From contig NZ_CP095552.1 of NCBI RefSeq assembly GCF_023078355.1, positions 4,712,001-4,776,000 on the forward strand: 64,000 nt of DNA, written 5' to 3'. This stretch comes from Gordonia hongkongensis (GTDB taxonomy: Bacteria; Actinomycetota; Actinomycetes; Mycobacteriales; Mycobacteriaceae). The notes under the pieces were generated by a model. That model did not search any database, was not told where the DNA came from, and saw only the letters and a program-made list of their open reading frames with translations. A program made the translations under genes and the position numbers. Below, in pieces: positions 54,373 through 62,600 of this stretch; within the stretch, counting starts at the first letter, position 1, and each line of letters opens with the position of its first letter.

Positions 54373-55445
54373 TCCTCTGCTCCTTCCAGAATCGACAACA
54401 CGCGGGCGGCGGTGCCCGGGGCGAGGACGATCCCGTTGCGCCCGTGCCCGGTCGCCACGACCGTTCGTGTGTCCACACGGGTGACGATCGGCAATCCGTC
54501 CGCGGTGCACGGCCGCAGACCGGCCCCCGCTTCGGTCAGTTCGTAGGTCCGCAGCCCGGGGAAGACCTCGATCGCGTCGGCGAGCAGATCCGCGACCCCA
54601 CCGGCCTGTGGCGCGCGGTCGGCCGTCCCCTCGGCCTCGTACTGGGTGGCGCCGACGACGACTCCGTCCTCGCGCGGCACCAGGTACACGGCCCGCCCGT
54701 GGAGGCGTGCCCGGACGACGTGACCGGGCGGCGGCACCGACCAGCGCGTGCGGCGCAGACGGAGGATCTCCCCCTTCGCCGCATGCAGGTCCACGTCCGG
54801 CCAGAGGGCCGCGGTGCCGAGTCCGGCGGCGAGCAGGATCTGGGTGTCGGAACCGAGGTCGTCGAGATCGGCCAGGGATTCGACACGCGCGGAGACCAAC
54901 TCGGCACCCGCCGACGTCGTGGCGGCGCGCAACGCCTCGAGCAGCCGCCGGTTGTCGACGGACCACTCGCCGATCGCGCGGTAGCCACCGACCAGTCGAG
55001 AGCTCAGCGACGGTTCCAGGGTCCGGATGTCGCGGCCGGTCACCGGCTGCAGCGCGGCATCGGTGGCGGGCTGCCCGGCCCAGACGAAGTCGGCGAGATG
55101 CCGCAGGTATTCGATGTCGGTGGCCGATGCCGCGACGAACAGCGAGTCGGTGGCGGTGACGACGCCCGGGTCGTCGAGCCGCTTCACGAGCGCCGGCCAC
55201 AGCCGGACCGATTCGACCGAGAGGGCCAGGGACGCGTCCTCGCCGGGATGACCCTCGCCGAGTGAACCGAGCATGCCGCCGGCGACCCAGGACGCGCGCT
55301 CGTCGGTGCCGGCGTCGAGGACGCGAACCCGCCATCCGGCGTCGGCCGCGGTGAGCGCACAGGTCAGCCCGATGACACCGCCCCCGACGACAGTCAGGGC
55401 GCGGTGGGCAGGGCGCTGCGGTGGGGAGTCCACGCTGGGAATCAC
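54369..55445 (-). CDS. thiO: Glycine oxidase ThiO
   Basis: 358 residues. FAD-dependent oxidase giving dehydroglycine for ThiG. FAD motif [19 protein letters not shown] at the N-terminus, WVAGGMLG, and [16 protein letters not shown] at the C-terminal FAD site. GTG 55445 lies directly at the end of the TPP riboswitch aptamer, whose GGAAGG is its ribosome site. First gene of the operon. Confidence 0.93.
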
Positions 55446-55446
55446 C

Positions 55447-55535
55447 TTCCTTCGCCGGAATGACCCGGATCAGGTTCGACGGTCAGCGGAATCTGTCCGC
55501 ACTCTCAGCCCGGCCGATCCGGACTCCCGTGTGTT
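55447..55535 (-). ncRNA. TPP riboswitch (THI element)
   Basis: On the minus strand the leader carries the conserved blocks ACGGGAGTCCGG, GGCTGAGAG and GAACCTGATCCGGGTCATTC, then CCGGCGAAGGAAGG. These are the thiamin pyrophosphate aptamer core. The final GGAAGG is the thiO ribosome-binding site, so ligand binding should hide it and block translation of thiO-thiS-thiG. About 50 bp separates it from the divergent thiE start. Confidence 0.95.
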
Positions 55536-55587
55536 CGTGCGATCCACCCTACGCCGGGGCGTCGGGGGTCCGGTTAGCCTGGTCGGC

Positions 55588-56298
55588 GTGACGACCCCGA
55601 ACCGCACCAGCTCCGCGTCGACGGACCCCGGCTCCGCGACGGACCGTCGCCGGCGGCTCTCCACGGCCCGCCTGTACCTGTGCACCGACGCCCGGCGCGA
55701 ACGCGGTGATCTGCTCGACTTCGTCGACGCGGCGCTCGCGGGCGGCGTCGACATCGTGCAGCTGCGCGACAAGAACTCGCCGGGTGAGCGCGAGTTCGGG
55801 ACCCTGGAGGCGGGCGAGGAACTCGAGATCCTCGCGGGCATGCGGACGGTCGCCGACGCGCACGGTGCCCTGCTGGCGGTCAACGACCGCGCCGACGTCG
55901 CGGCGCTTTCCGGGGCCGATGTCCTGCACGTCGGACAGGGCGACCTGTCGCCGTCGGCGGCCCGCCGGATCGTCGGACCGGACGTCGTCATCGGCGCCTC
56001 GACCCACGACCCCGAGCAGGCTGCCGCCGCGATCGCCGACGACGACGTCGACTACTTCTGCGTCGGTCCGTGCTGGACCACCCCCACCAAACCGGGCCGC
56101 GCCGCAGCCGGCCTCGACCTCGTGTCCTCAACGGCCGCAACACAATCAGCCAAGCCGTGGTTCGCCATCGGCGGTATCGATGCCGGCCGCGTCGGGGAGG
56201 TCACCGCGCTCGGGGCGCGGCGCATCGTCGTCGTGCGGGCCATCACCGCGGCCGCCGACCCGACCGCCGCAGCCACCGATCTCGCCGGGATGCTCTAG
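55588..56298 (+). CDS. thiE: Thiamin-phosphate synthase
   Basis: 236 residues. Joins hydroxymethylpyrimidine pyrophosphate and thiazole phosphate. [47 protein letters not shown] and [10 protein letters not shown] are the family blocks, and [10 protein letters not shown] binds phosphate. A hydrophilic N-terminal stretch of about 28 residues precedes the barrel. GTG 55588. Divergent from the riboswitch-controlled thiO operon, as in mycobacteria; I see no second riboswitch on this strand. Confidence 0.93.
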   Translation: MTTPNRTSSASTDPGSATDRRRRLSTARLYLCTDARRERGDLLDFVDAALAGGVDIVQLRDKNSPGEREFGTLEAGEELEILAGMRTVADAHGALLAVNDRADVAALSGADVLHVGQGDLSPSAARRIVGPDVVIGASTHDPEQAAAAIADDDVDYFCVGPCWTTPTKPGRAAAGLDLVSSTAATQSAKPWFAIGGIDAGRVGEVTALGARRIVVVRAITAAADPTAAATDLAGML

Positions 56299-56359
56299 CG
56301 GTTCCCCCGGCGGAAACACGTTTGCCCGGTCGGTGTCGCGGGTCTATGGTGGACCGATC

Positions 56360-56430
56360 ATGTTGTGCATCACGAGCGTTCTCGTAACCCGCCGCAGCGG
56401 GGTCTGAATCTGACCGACCCCCCGCTGCGG
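56360..56430 (+). promoter_or_regulatory. Candidate leader peptide and attenuator-like hairpin
   Basis: A 15-codon ORF (56360-56407, MLCITSVLVTRRSGV) rich in Leu/Ile/Val overlaps an 11-bp hairpin (56392-56402 with 56420-56430). It precedes a gene whose product looks like a stand-alone LeuA regulatory domain. The arrangement resembles translation-coupled attenuation. No T-tract follows and no competing antiterminator has been proven. Confidence 0.4.
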
Positions 56431-56485
56431 GTCGGTTGCGCTCTCCAGTCGGTCATCCGTTCTTCGACCGAAATCGGTTTTCGAG

Positions 56486-56989
56486 ATGCACCCTCTTCAT
56501 CTACCTCGTCGATCCTGTTCGTGGACCGAGCGCGACGACCGGCACGGCGGCGACCACTTCGCCGCACGTTTCGGCCGCCCGCTTCCCCCCGGGATGCACG
56601 AGGAGGCCGCCGGGATGACCTGGCAGGAATTCACCGACGAGTACTCCCGTGGCGGCACGATCCGGCTGGGCTCCTTCTCTGCCGTTCCGTGCTCGGGCGA
56701 CCTGATCGAGTGCCGCGCGACGCTCGCGATCGCCGACCGCATCATGTCCCGCAGCGCCGTCGCCGCCGGCCCCGTCGGTGCGATGACCTCGATCCTGTAC
56801 GACGTCGGCGCCCCGGTTCAGATCGTCCGGCTGCACCAGCGGGTCGTCGACGGCCTGGTCACGACGTTCCTGCTGTGCGAGCACGACGGCCGGCAGGCCT
56901 GGGCCGTCGGCGAGGGCGCGAGCAGCGACGAGGCGAACGTCCACGCGCTGGTCGCCGGGGCGAACCGACTGCTGGACGCCGGGGTGTGA
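56486..56989 (+). CDS. Stand-alone LeuA regulatory (dimerisation)-like domain protein
   Basis: 167 residues. After a poorly conserved start come FAARFGRPLPPGMHEEAAGM, GPVGAMTSILYDVGAPVQIV, LLCEHDGRQAWAVGEG and ALVAGANRLL. These recall the C-terminal leucine-sensing domain of 2-isopropylmalate synthase without the catalytic barrel. Such orphan domains are known in mycolata but unassigned in function. ATG 56486 is the most upstream ATG in frame; a later start near 56594 would leave the conserved part intact. A candidate leader peptide precedes it. Confidence 0.65.
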   Translation: MHPLHLPRRSCSWTERDDRHGGDHFAARFGRPLPPGMHEEAAGMTWQEFTDEYSRGGTIRLGSFSAVPCSGDLIECRATLAIADRIMSRSAVAAGPVGAMTSILYDVGAPVQIVRLHQRVVDGLVTTFLLCEHDGRQAWAVGEGASSDEANVHALVAGANRLLDAGV

Positions 56990-57043
56990 CCCTGGCCCTC
57001 AGTATCTGCGGCCTCGCGGCCGTCGTGGACTTCGAAAAAACCT

Positions 57044-57120
57044 CTGCTCCCTGAGGAGGCCGGAGCTTGCGGAGGCCGTCACGAAGGGTCCTGGCGAGAT
57101 GGGTCGCCAGCCCTTCGTGG
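57044..57120. repeat. Dispersed repeat copy with hairpin, left flank of IS110
   Basis: CTGCTCCCTGAGGAGGCCGG begins a degenerate copy of the repeat at 7951-8036. Its second part (57080-57119) is a hairpin pairing CACGAAGGG and CTGGCGA with TCGCCAG and CCCTTCGTG. It ends in CCCTTCGTGG, where the insertion sequence begins. Confidence 0.65.
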
Positions 57121-57144
57121 CAGTGAGAATGGGTGTGGGTGGTT

Positions 57145-57336
57145 GACCGGGTTTGGGTCTGACTTACTTCGTGGCTGACGGTGCTGTCATGGGCGAGATG
57201 TGTCGGCCCAGAACTTCGGTCGATCACCTGCACCAAGTGACCTTGAGGGCCGGGGCGGGTGTGACCTGATTAGGACCCTGTCTGGCTGGTAGGCCGTGAC
57301 TCTTCACTGTCCTGTCCACCCGCCCCGGTGAGGTCA
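57145..57336 (+). ncRNA. Candidate IS110 bridge RNA
   Basis: Two stem-loops in the left end. Loop 1 is closed by pairing 57145-57163 with 57202-57221 and contains CTTCGTGGCT (57167-57176), identical at nine of ten bases to the left flank (57113-57122). It also contains GGCGAG (57192-57197), able to pair with the right-flank CTCGTC (58452-58457) with one G-T wobble. Loop 2 is closed by a perfect 12-bp stem (57250-57261 with 57317-57328). It contains TAGGACCCT (57271-57279), identical to the element's right end (58443-58451). It also contains TCACTG (57304-57309), complementary to the left end CAGTGA (57121-57126). These would be the target and donor guides. Confidence 0.75.
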
Positions 57337-57368
57337 TCCCACACCGCAGTGAAGGAGACATCGCCAGA

Positions 57369-58445
57369 ATGGCTGAGACAACAGTGACCACGCAAGTGGT
57401 CGTACTCGGAGTCGACACCCATCAACAGACCCATCACGCCGCGATCGTCGCCACCGACGGCCGCCCGCTGGCCGATCGCGAGTTCCCGACCACCACCGCC
57501 GGCTACACCCAGTTGTGGCAGTGGGCGTGTGGCTTCGGCCGCGTCGAGGATGCCGCGGTGGAATCGAGCGCCTCCTATGGGGCCGGGTTGACCCGCATGC
57601 TCACCGCTGAAGGGGTGCGAGTGATCGAGGTCAACACCCCCGATCTGCCGCGCCGCTACGCCCACGGTAAGACCGATCAACTCGATGCCTACGCCGCGGC
57701 GATGGCAGTCATCACCGGCCGCGCCACCGCGGTGGCCAAAGACACCCGAGGCGCGGTCGAATCTGTTCGGATGCTCACCGTGGCAAGGGCTTCGGCCGTC
57801 GCAGAGGCCACCCGGATCGGTAACCAGATCCGTGACCTGTGTACCACCGCGCCGGCCGAGTTCGCCGATGACGCGCGCCAGGCACGCACCATCGCCAAGC
57901 GGGCAGCGTTCATCACAGACTTGCCGGTACCGGCCGAGAAAGCTGATCTGTCCGCGCCGGCCGCGGCGTTCGTGCGCGCGGCGCGGTCGCTGCTCGACCG
58001 ACACCGACTCGCCCAACAAGAAGTCCGGTCCTTGGCCCGCGAACTGCAGCGACTGTTGGTGAAGGTGGTGCCGACCTTGTTGTCGCGCCCGCAGATCGGG
58101 CCGATCACCGCCGCACGCCTGGTGATCACCGCCGGTGACAACGTCGAGCGGATGGGCACCGAGGCACGGTTCGCCAAACTCGTCGGCGCCGCACCGTTAC
58201 CGGCATCCTCAGGCAAAACCAGCCGCCACCGACTCAACCGGGGCGGGGACCGGCAAGCCAACAGCGCTCTGCACATGATCGCGGTCGGACGCATGAAATC
58301 CCACGCCCCCACCCGCGCCTACGTCGAACGCCGCTCCGCCGAACACAAAACGAAGAAAGACATCCTCCGCTGCCTCAAGCGATACATCGCCCGCGAAGTG
58401 TTCCGCGACCTCACCACCGACCTCGGAGCACTTGACAAGCTATAG
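57369..58445 (+). CDS. IS110-family transposase (DEDD recombinase)
   Basis: 358 residues. The N-terminal RuvC-like DEDD domain has GVDTHQQTHHAA, VESSASYGAGL and YAHGKTDQLDAYAA. The C-terminal Transposase_20 domain has IGPITAARLVITAGDNVERM and the catalytic serine region PLPASSGKTSRHRLNRGGDR. All expected motifs and normal length suggest an active enzyme. It would use the RNA encoded just upstream to choose targets. Confidence 0.95.
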   Translation: MAETTVTTQVVVLGVDTHQQTHHAAIVATDGRPLADREFPTTTAGYTQLWQWACGFGRVEDAAVESSASYGAGLTRMLTAEGVRVIEVNTPDLPRRYAHGKTDQLDAYAAAMAVITGRATAVAKDTRGAVESVRMLTVARASAVAEATRIGNQIRDLCTTAPAEFADDARQARTIAKRAAFITDLPVPAEKADLSAPAAAFVRAARSLLDRHRLAQQEVRSLARELQRLLVKVVPTLLSRPQIGPITAARLVITAGDNVERMGTEARFAKLVGAAPLPASSGKTSRHRLNRGGDRQANSALHMIAVGRMKSHAPTRAYVERRSAEHKTKKDILRCLKRYIAREVFRDLTTDLGALDKL

Positions 58446-58451
58446 GACCCT

Positions 58452-58489
58452 CTCGTCGCTTGCGCTCCTCGCACCTCAGGGAGCAGGGG
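58452..58489. repeat. Dispersed repeat copy, right flank of IS110
   Basis: CTCGTCGCTTGCGCTCCTCG and CACCTCAGGGAGCAGGGG are the reverse complement of the unit at 7999-8026 and continue the target sequence interrupted by IS110. Confidence 0.75.
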
Positions 58490-58510
58490 TTATGCGATTC
58501 TCTCGGATTA

Positions 58511-60302
58511 GGAGCCTGCTGAATTAGGGTCCAGCCTGGGTTGAGGTTCCTGCTGCGGGGATGTGTCGGTTCCGGGGTGTGGTCGTGGTGATCGATCTAG
58601 GTGGGGCGGCGGTGCCGCGGTTCAGGCGGTGGCCAGTGTCCAGGTGCCGTTGGTGGTAGTCAGTCCGAGGGTGATCAGGCGGCGTAGGTTGATCGCGGCG
58701 GCGCGGTGGTGCAGCCAGTTGTTGTTGCGTTCGATTCCACGGTAGGGCACCCGCCGGTTACCGCGGGTGAGCCAGGCAATCGTCCGTTCGACCATGGGTC
58801 GATGCTGGCGGTAGGTGTCGGCAATAGTGTTGTCAGAGAAGTGTTGTCGGTGTTCGCGCTGGAGTTGGTGGTGTTCGCCGAAACTGATTTTGCGTCCACG
58901 AACCGCGGTGGTGCACCGTGCCCGAAGTGGGCAGTCTTGGCAGGCCGCACCGTAGGTGACGTGGCCTTTCGCGCTGACCGGTCGGGTCAGGTTGTTGGGG
59001 CAGGTCAATGTGTTCGCGTCGGCGTCGAAGGTGAAATCGTCGATGACGAAACCACCAGCAACCGCCGGCATGTGTGGCTTGGGTTTGATCACCGCGTTCC
59101 ATCGTGTCCGCGCCAGCGTGGCCAGCATGTCACCGGAGGCATACGCTGAATCACCCAGCACCTCACGATCGTCGGCGTCGTCGGCGACGGTCGGATCGCT
59201 CAGCAACAACCGTGCCCCGACTGCTCCGTCGGAAGTGTCCGGACCAGCGGCTTTGGTCATCTCGATCGCGGTGACCAACCCGGTCTCCGGTTCATTGACG
59301 ATGTGGCCCTTGAACCCGTCCTGCTGGCGTGCCCGGGTTTTGTGGGCGTGGCGGGTGTCGGTATCGACGGTAGAGATCACCCGGTCCGGGGCGGTCCGGG
59401 GCGCGATGCGCCAGCGTCCGTCGGTGCCATCAGAACCTGGTGCCGGTTCCACATCCTGGCCGGTCACCAATGCCAGCAATGCCACCGCCTGCGCCTGGGC
59501 CTGGTTACTCGGTTCCTTGTCGATGGCCTCGAGGTCCAGACCGTCGAGCACGGCCAACCCATCTTCGACAAGGGCGCTGATCAGGTCCTGTTGAGCACAC
59601 TCATCATCCCAGGCGATCCGCGGCTTGCCGGGCCGGTCATAGCCGCCGCCGGTCAACGCGGCCAGACGAGTCGCGTGCTGCTCGACCACCACCGCACCAC
59701 CGTCGACCTCTCGGGCGACCCGCCGGATCGCCGCGATCACCTGGGTGATGGCGTCCTGGCGGGCCACCGCGTCATCGAAGATCGTCGAATCCAGCGCTCG
59801 ACGACTCTTACCCGCGAGCACCCCGGTGGTGGTGATGACCTCGCGTACCACCTCGAAAATGCGGTGCGGCCGATCGCTGGCTGCCAGTCGCCGACGCCAG
59901 TACGTCAGAGTCGACGGATGAAAACCTTTGTTACCCAACACGAATCCACACGCCGCTTTCCACCGCAGATCGAAAGTGACCGCATCAGCGGCTTCGCGAT
60001 CGGACAAACCCTGCAGCGTTTGCAGCACGATCACCGACGCCATCGTGGCCGGCGGGATCGACGGACGGCCCCGGCCGCTGGGAAACAGGTCCGCGAACAT
60101 CTCCGCAGGAAACAACTGCTCGCGATGAGCAGCCAAAAACGCGAACACACTGCCCTCGGCCAGCAAATGCCCGACGACCGAGTTCACATCCAGAAACTCA
60201 CCCTGACGATCCGGCTCACCCTGCATACCCACCAGGATCCCAGCCCACCAGGCAAACCCGCTCACCCCACACCGAAACGACACCGACTATTTCAGCAGTC
60301 TC
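58511..60302 (-). mobile_element. IS1182-family insertion sequence
   Basis: About 1.79 kb. Terminal inverted repeats GGAGCCTGCTGAATTAG (58511-58527) and CTATTTCAGCAGTCTC (60287-60302, inverted) match at about 14 of 16 positions. TTA flanks both ends (58508-58510 and 60303-60305), possibly a short target duplication. It lies about 20 bp from the repeat that holds IS110, so this spot has taken two insertions. The right end stops 14 bp before the Nudix gene's stop codon. Confidence 0.8.
58622..60226 (-). CDS. IS1182-family transposase
   Basis: 534 residues. N-terminal DUF772-like part with FPSGRGRPSIPPATM and LQGLSDREAADAV. The DDE catalytic core shows DSTIFDDAV, GDSAYASGD and HRPMVERTIAWL. A cysteine cluster (CPNNLTRP ... 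CQDCPLRARC) lies between the second Asp and the Glu, as in the family. Start ATG 60226; 60283 would add 19 residues. The frame is intact. Confidence 0.93.
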   Translation of the reverse strand: MQGEPDRQGEFLDVNSVVGHLLAEGSVFAFLAAHREQLFPAEMFADLFPSGRGRPSIPPATMASVIVLQTLQGLSDREAADAVTFDLRWKAACGFVLGNKGFHPSTLTYWRRRLAASDRPHRIFEVVREVITTTGVLAGKSRRALDSTIFDDAVARQDAITQVIAAIRRVAREVDGGAVVVEQHATRLAALTGGGYDRPGKPRIAWDDECAQQDLISALVEDGLAVLDGLDLEAIDKEPSNQAQAQAVALLALVTGQDVEPAPGSDGTDGRWRIAPRTAPDRVISTVDTDTRHAHKTRARQQDGFKGHIVNEPETGLVTAIEMTKAAGPDTSDGAVGARLLLSDPTVADDADDREVLGDSAYASGDMLATLARTRWNAVIKPKPHMPAVAGGFVIDDFTFDADANTLTCPNNLTRPVSAKGHVTYGAACQDCPLRARCTTAVRGRKISFGEHHQLQREHRQHFSDNTIADTYRQHRPMVERTIAWLTRGNRRVPYRGIERNNNWLHHRAAAINLRRLITLGLTTTNGTWTLATA

Positions 60303-60316
60303 TTAGGGAGCGGTGA

Positions 60317-60802
60317 TCAGCTCTGGGGATCCAACATCGCGATCCGCTCGCGGAGAACGGGCCACGCGAGTCCGAACGCGGGATGCAGCGGGAGTTGATC
60401 GACGCGCTTCTCGTCGACCCATCGCAGTTCCGTGGATTCGAAGTTGGCGACCGTGCGGACCGGCGAGTCCGTCTCGGCGATGACCGTCGTGTAGGTCCAT
60501 CCGCCGGGCGCCTCGAGGGTGACGACCGCTGCGACGACGCGCAGGTCGTCGGCGGTGATCCCGGCTTCCTCCTCTGCCTCGCGGATCGCGGTGTCGATGG
60601 CACCCTCGTGCGAGTCGCGGGCCCCGCCGGGCAGCGCCCACGTGCCGCCCTGGTGCGACCACGCGGCGCGGTGTTGGAGGAGCACCCCGGTCGATCCGTC
60701 CGGCAGCGGCGCCCGCAGCAGCAGACCTGCCGCGCCGTGGATACCCCAGTATCGAGAACCGTCGGGATCGATCACCCAGCCGTCGCCGTCGCCGCGCACC
60801 AC
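60317..60802 (-). CDS. Nudix hydrolase, MutT3-like
   Basis: About 161 residues. The Nudix box is GGARDSHEGAIDTAIREAEEEAG-like, visible as GGARDSHEGA then REAEEEAGI. The flanks VRGDGDGWVIDPDGSRYWG and LLQHRAAWSHQGGTWALPGG match mycobacterial MutT3 (Rv0413), a nucleotide-pool cleaning or dGTP-type hydrolase. The start is uncertain: GTG 60802 or 60799 lie just after AGGAGG, closer than usual. Its partner thiE is adjacent in mycobacteria but here is separated by the two insertion sequences. The 346 bp to glnX (60803-61148) hold divergent promoter space and no gene I can support. Confidence 0.85.
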   Translation of the reverse strand: MVRGDGDGWVIDPDGSRYWGIHGAAGLLLRAPLPDGSTGVLLQHRAAWSHQGGTWALPGGARDSHEGAIDTAIREAEEEAGITADDLRVVAAVVTLEAPGGWTYTTVIAETDSPVRTVANFESTELRWVDEKRVDQLPLHPAFGLAWPVLRERIAMLDPQS

Positions 60803-61148
60803 GCCTCCTCGCAACCCGGTCGCCCCGACCGGGTGCCTCCACCGTAAGTGAGATGCGCAACACCTGCCAGGGAGACCGCGAAGCCCTCTCGTCGCGGCTA
60901 GGAACCTCGAGGTGCCGTCGGCGAGCACCCGGCACGCGCGAACCGCCGAGGTCGGCGGCGCGGCGCCGGTCGACTCGGGAGGAACCCGGCACGATGACAT
61001 AGGGTGAAACACGCACGACCCGGTGAACGATGACCCAGATGACACAACCCCTGACGTTGATCGCCCGGTCACGCGAATCCGGAACGGGGAACCGGTGACC
61101 GTAGGACCGCACCGGAGACGATCCAGCGTTTGAGAAGGGATCAGGTAG

Positions 61149-62600
61149 GTGACCGGCGACGCGTCCTCCGTGCGGACGGCGCTGACGCGTGGCGGTCGCA
61201 CGATCCGTCCGGCGCAGGCCTCACCCCCGATCCGACAGGTGCTCGCCGACCGACGCGAACTCGTCGCCACCGCCCGGGAACGCGCCCAGTCCCCGTTCCA
61301 GACCCTGCGCCACTTCGCCGTCACGACCCCCGGCAAGCTGATCATCATCTGCGGAATCCTGGCGATCGGCTGTCTGAGCACCGGCCTGTACGCATCGACG
61401 GTCCTGGAAGACCGCACCCAGACCCTGCAGCGCCTCATCGATCGGACCGAACCGCTCGCCGAGGCCGCGCAGGTTCTCTACAGCTCGCTGTCGATCGCCG
61501 ATGCGTCGGCGAACGCGGCGTTCATCTCCGGCGGACTGGAGACCCCCGATCTGCGGCAGCGCTACTCCGACGCGCTGGCGACGGCGTCGTCGTCGCTGAT
61601 CCTGGCCACCGGTACCTCCAGCGAACCCGGTTCCGGCATGGTGTCGGACCGGGCCGAGCAGGCGGTCAGCGCCGATCTCGAGACCCTGTCCACCTCGATC
61701 CCGGTCTACAGCGGACTCATCGAGACGGCGCGGACGAACAACCGGCTCGGCAACCCGGTGGGATCGGCGTATCTCGGCCAGGCGTCGTCGATGATGCAGG
61801 ACCAGATCCTCCCGGCCGCCCAGCGCCTCTACGAACGGCGATCGATGGCCATCGCCGACCCCCAGCAGACCCTCACCCGTCCACCCTGGACCGTGTATGC
61901 GCCGCTCCTGTTCCTGCTCGCCGCGCTTGTCCTGACGTCGCGCTACCTGGCGCGGCGGACCCGGCGGCGGTTCAACATCGGCATCGTGGCGGCCATCTTC
62001 GCCCTCAGCGTCGGGACCCTGTGGTTGCTCGCCTCCGGTCTGATGTCGGTGGCCGCCACCAGCGATGCCCGCACCGAGGGCGCCGACCCGCTCCGCGACC
62101 TGACCGCCGCCCGGATCCTCACCCAGCAGGCGCGGTCGGCCGAGACGCTCTCGCTCATCCGCCGCGGTGATCAGGGCGGTCTCGAGCGCAGCTTCTCCGC
62201 GGCGACCAGCGAGATCGGCAACATCGTCGACGACGTCCGCGAGGGCACCGAAGACGGCGACAGCGCGGTCACCGGCGAACAACTGGACACGGTCACGGCG
62301 GCGCTGACCGAGTGGCGCCGCACCGACGCCGCGGTCCGCCGCTACATCCAGACCGGCAACTTCGGTCTCGCGCGCCTGCACACCGTCGGCGACGGACCGG
62401 ACAGTTCGGCCCGCGCCTACACCGCGGTGGACACCGCGCTGGTCGATGCGATCACGACTGCCCGGAACTCCTTCCGGGACGACATCAACACCGCGCAACG
62501 GGTCCTCGGGTTCACCGGCACCGGCATCCTGCTGCTCACCGTCTTCGCCGGCGTCGCGGTCGTGGGCGGTCTCATCCCGCGCATCCGGGAGTACCGATGA
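61149..62600 (+). CDS. glnX: Membrane sensor-linker protein GlnX
   Basis: 483 residues. Four hydrophobic helices (about residues 63-85, 245-265, 276-297 and 455-477) enclose two extracytoplasmic helical domains. This is the layout of mycobacterial Rv0412c/GlnX, which transmits binding of Asp/Glu to GlnH outside the membrane to the kinase PknG inside. GTG 61149 has AAGGGATCAGG upstream. Its stop overlaps the glnH start (ATGA), and pknG follows, so all three should be co-transcribed. Confidence 0.9.
   Translation: MTGDASSVRTALTRGGRTIRPAQASPPIRQVLADRRELVATARERAQSPFQTLRHFAVTTPGKLIIICGILAIGCLSTGLYASTVLEDRTQTLQRLIDRTEPLAEAAQVLYSSLSIADASANAAFISGGLETPDLRQRYSDALATASSSLILATGTSSEPGSGMVSDRAEQAVSADLETLSTSIPVYSGLIETARTNNRLGNPVGSAYLGQASSMMQDQILPAAQRLYERRSMAIADPQQTLTRPPWTVYAPLLFLLAALVLTSRYLARRTRRRFNIGIVAAIFALSVGTLWLLASGLMSVAATSDARTEGADPLRDLTAARILTQQARSAETLSLIRRGDQGGLERSFSAATSEIGNIVDDVREGTEDGDSAVTGEQLDTVTAALTEWRRTDAAVRRYIQTGNFGLARLHTVGDGPDSSARAYTAVDTALVDAITTARNSFRDDINTAQRVLGFTGTGILLLTVFAGVAVVGGLIPRIREYR

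Larger units (their letters stand above)
57121..58452 (+). mobile_element. IS110-family insertion sequence inside a dispersed repeat
   Basis: About 1.33 kb. Boundaries are deduced by comparing its flanks (CCCTTCGTGG left, CTCGTCGCT right) with the uninterrupted repeat at 8017-8033; they are uncertain by 1-3 bases. There are no terminal inverted repeats, a 247-nt non-coding left end and only a few bases after the transposase stop. This is the IS110-group layout. The probable core dinucleotide is CT; the left junction reads CA. Confidence 0.8.

Noticed and set aside
60303..61130. Long minus-strand frame upstream of the Nudix gene
   Set aside because: Family similarity starts only at VRGDGDGW; the upstream part is Arg-rich shadow and overlaps the divergent promoter space.
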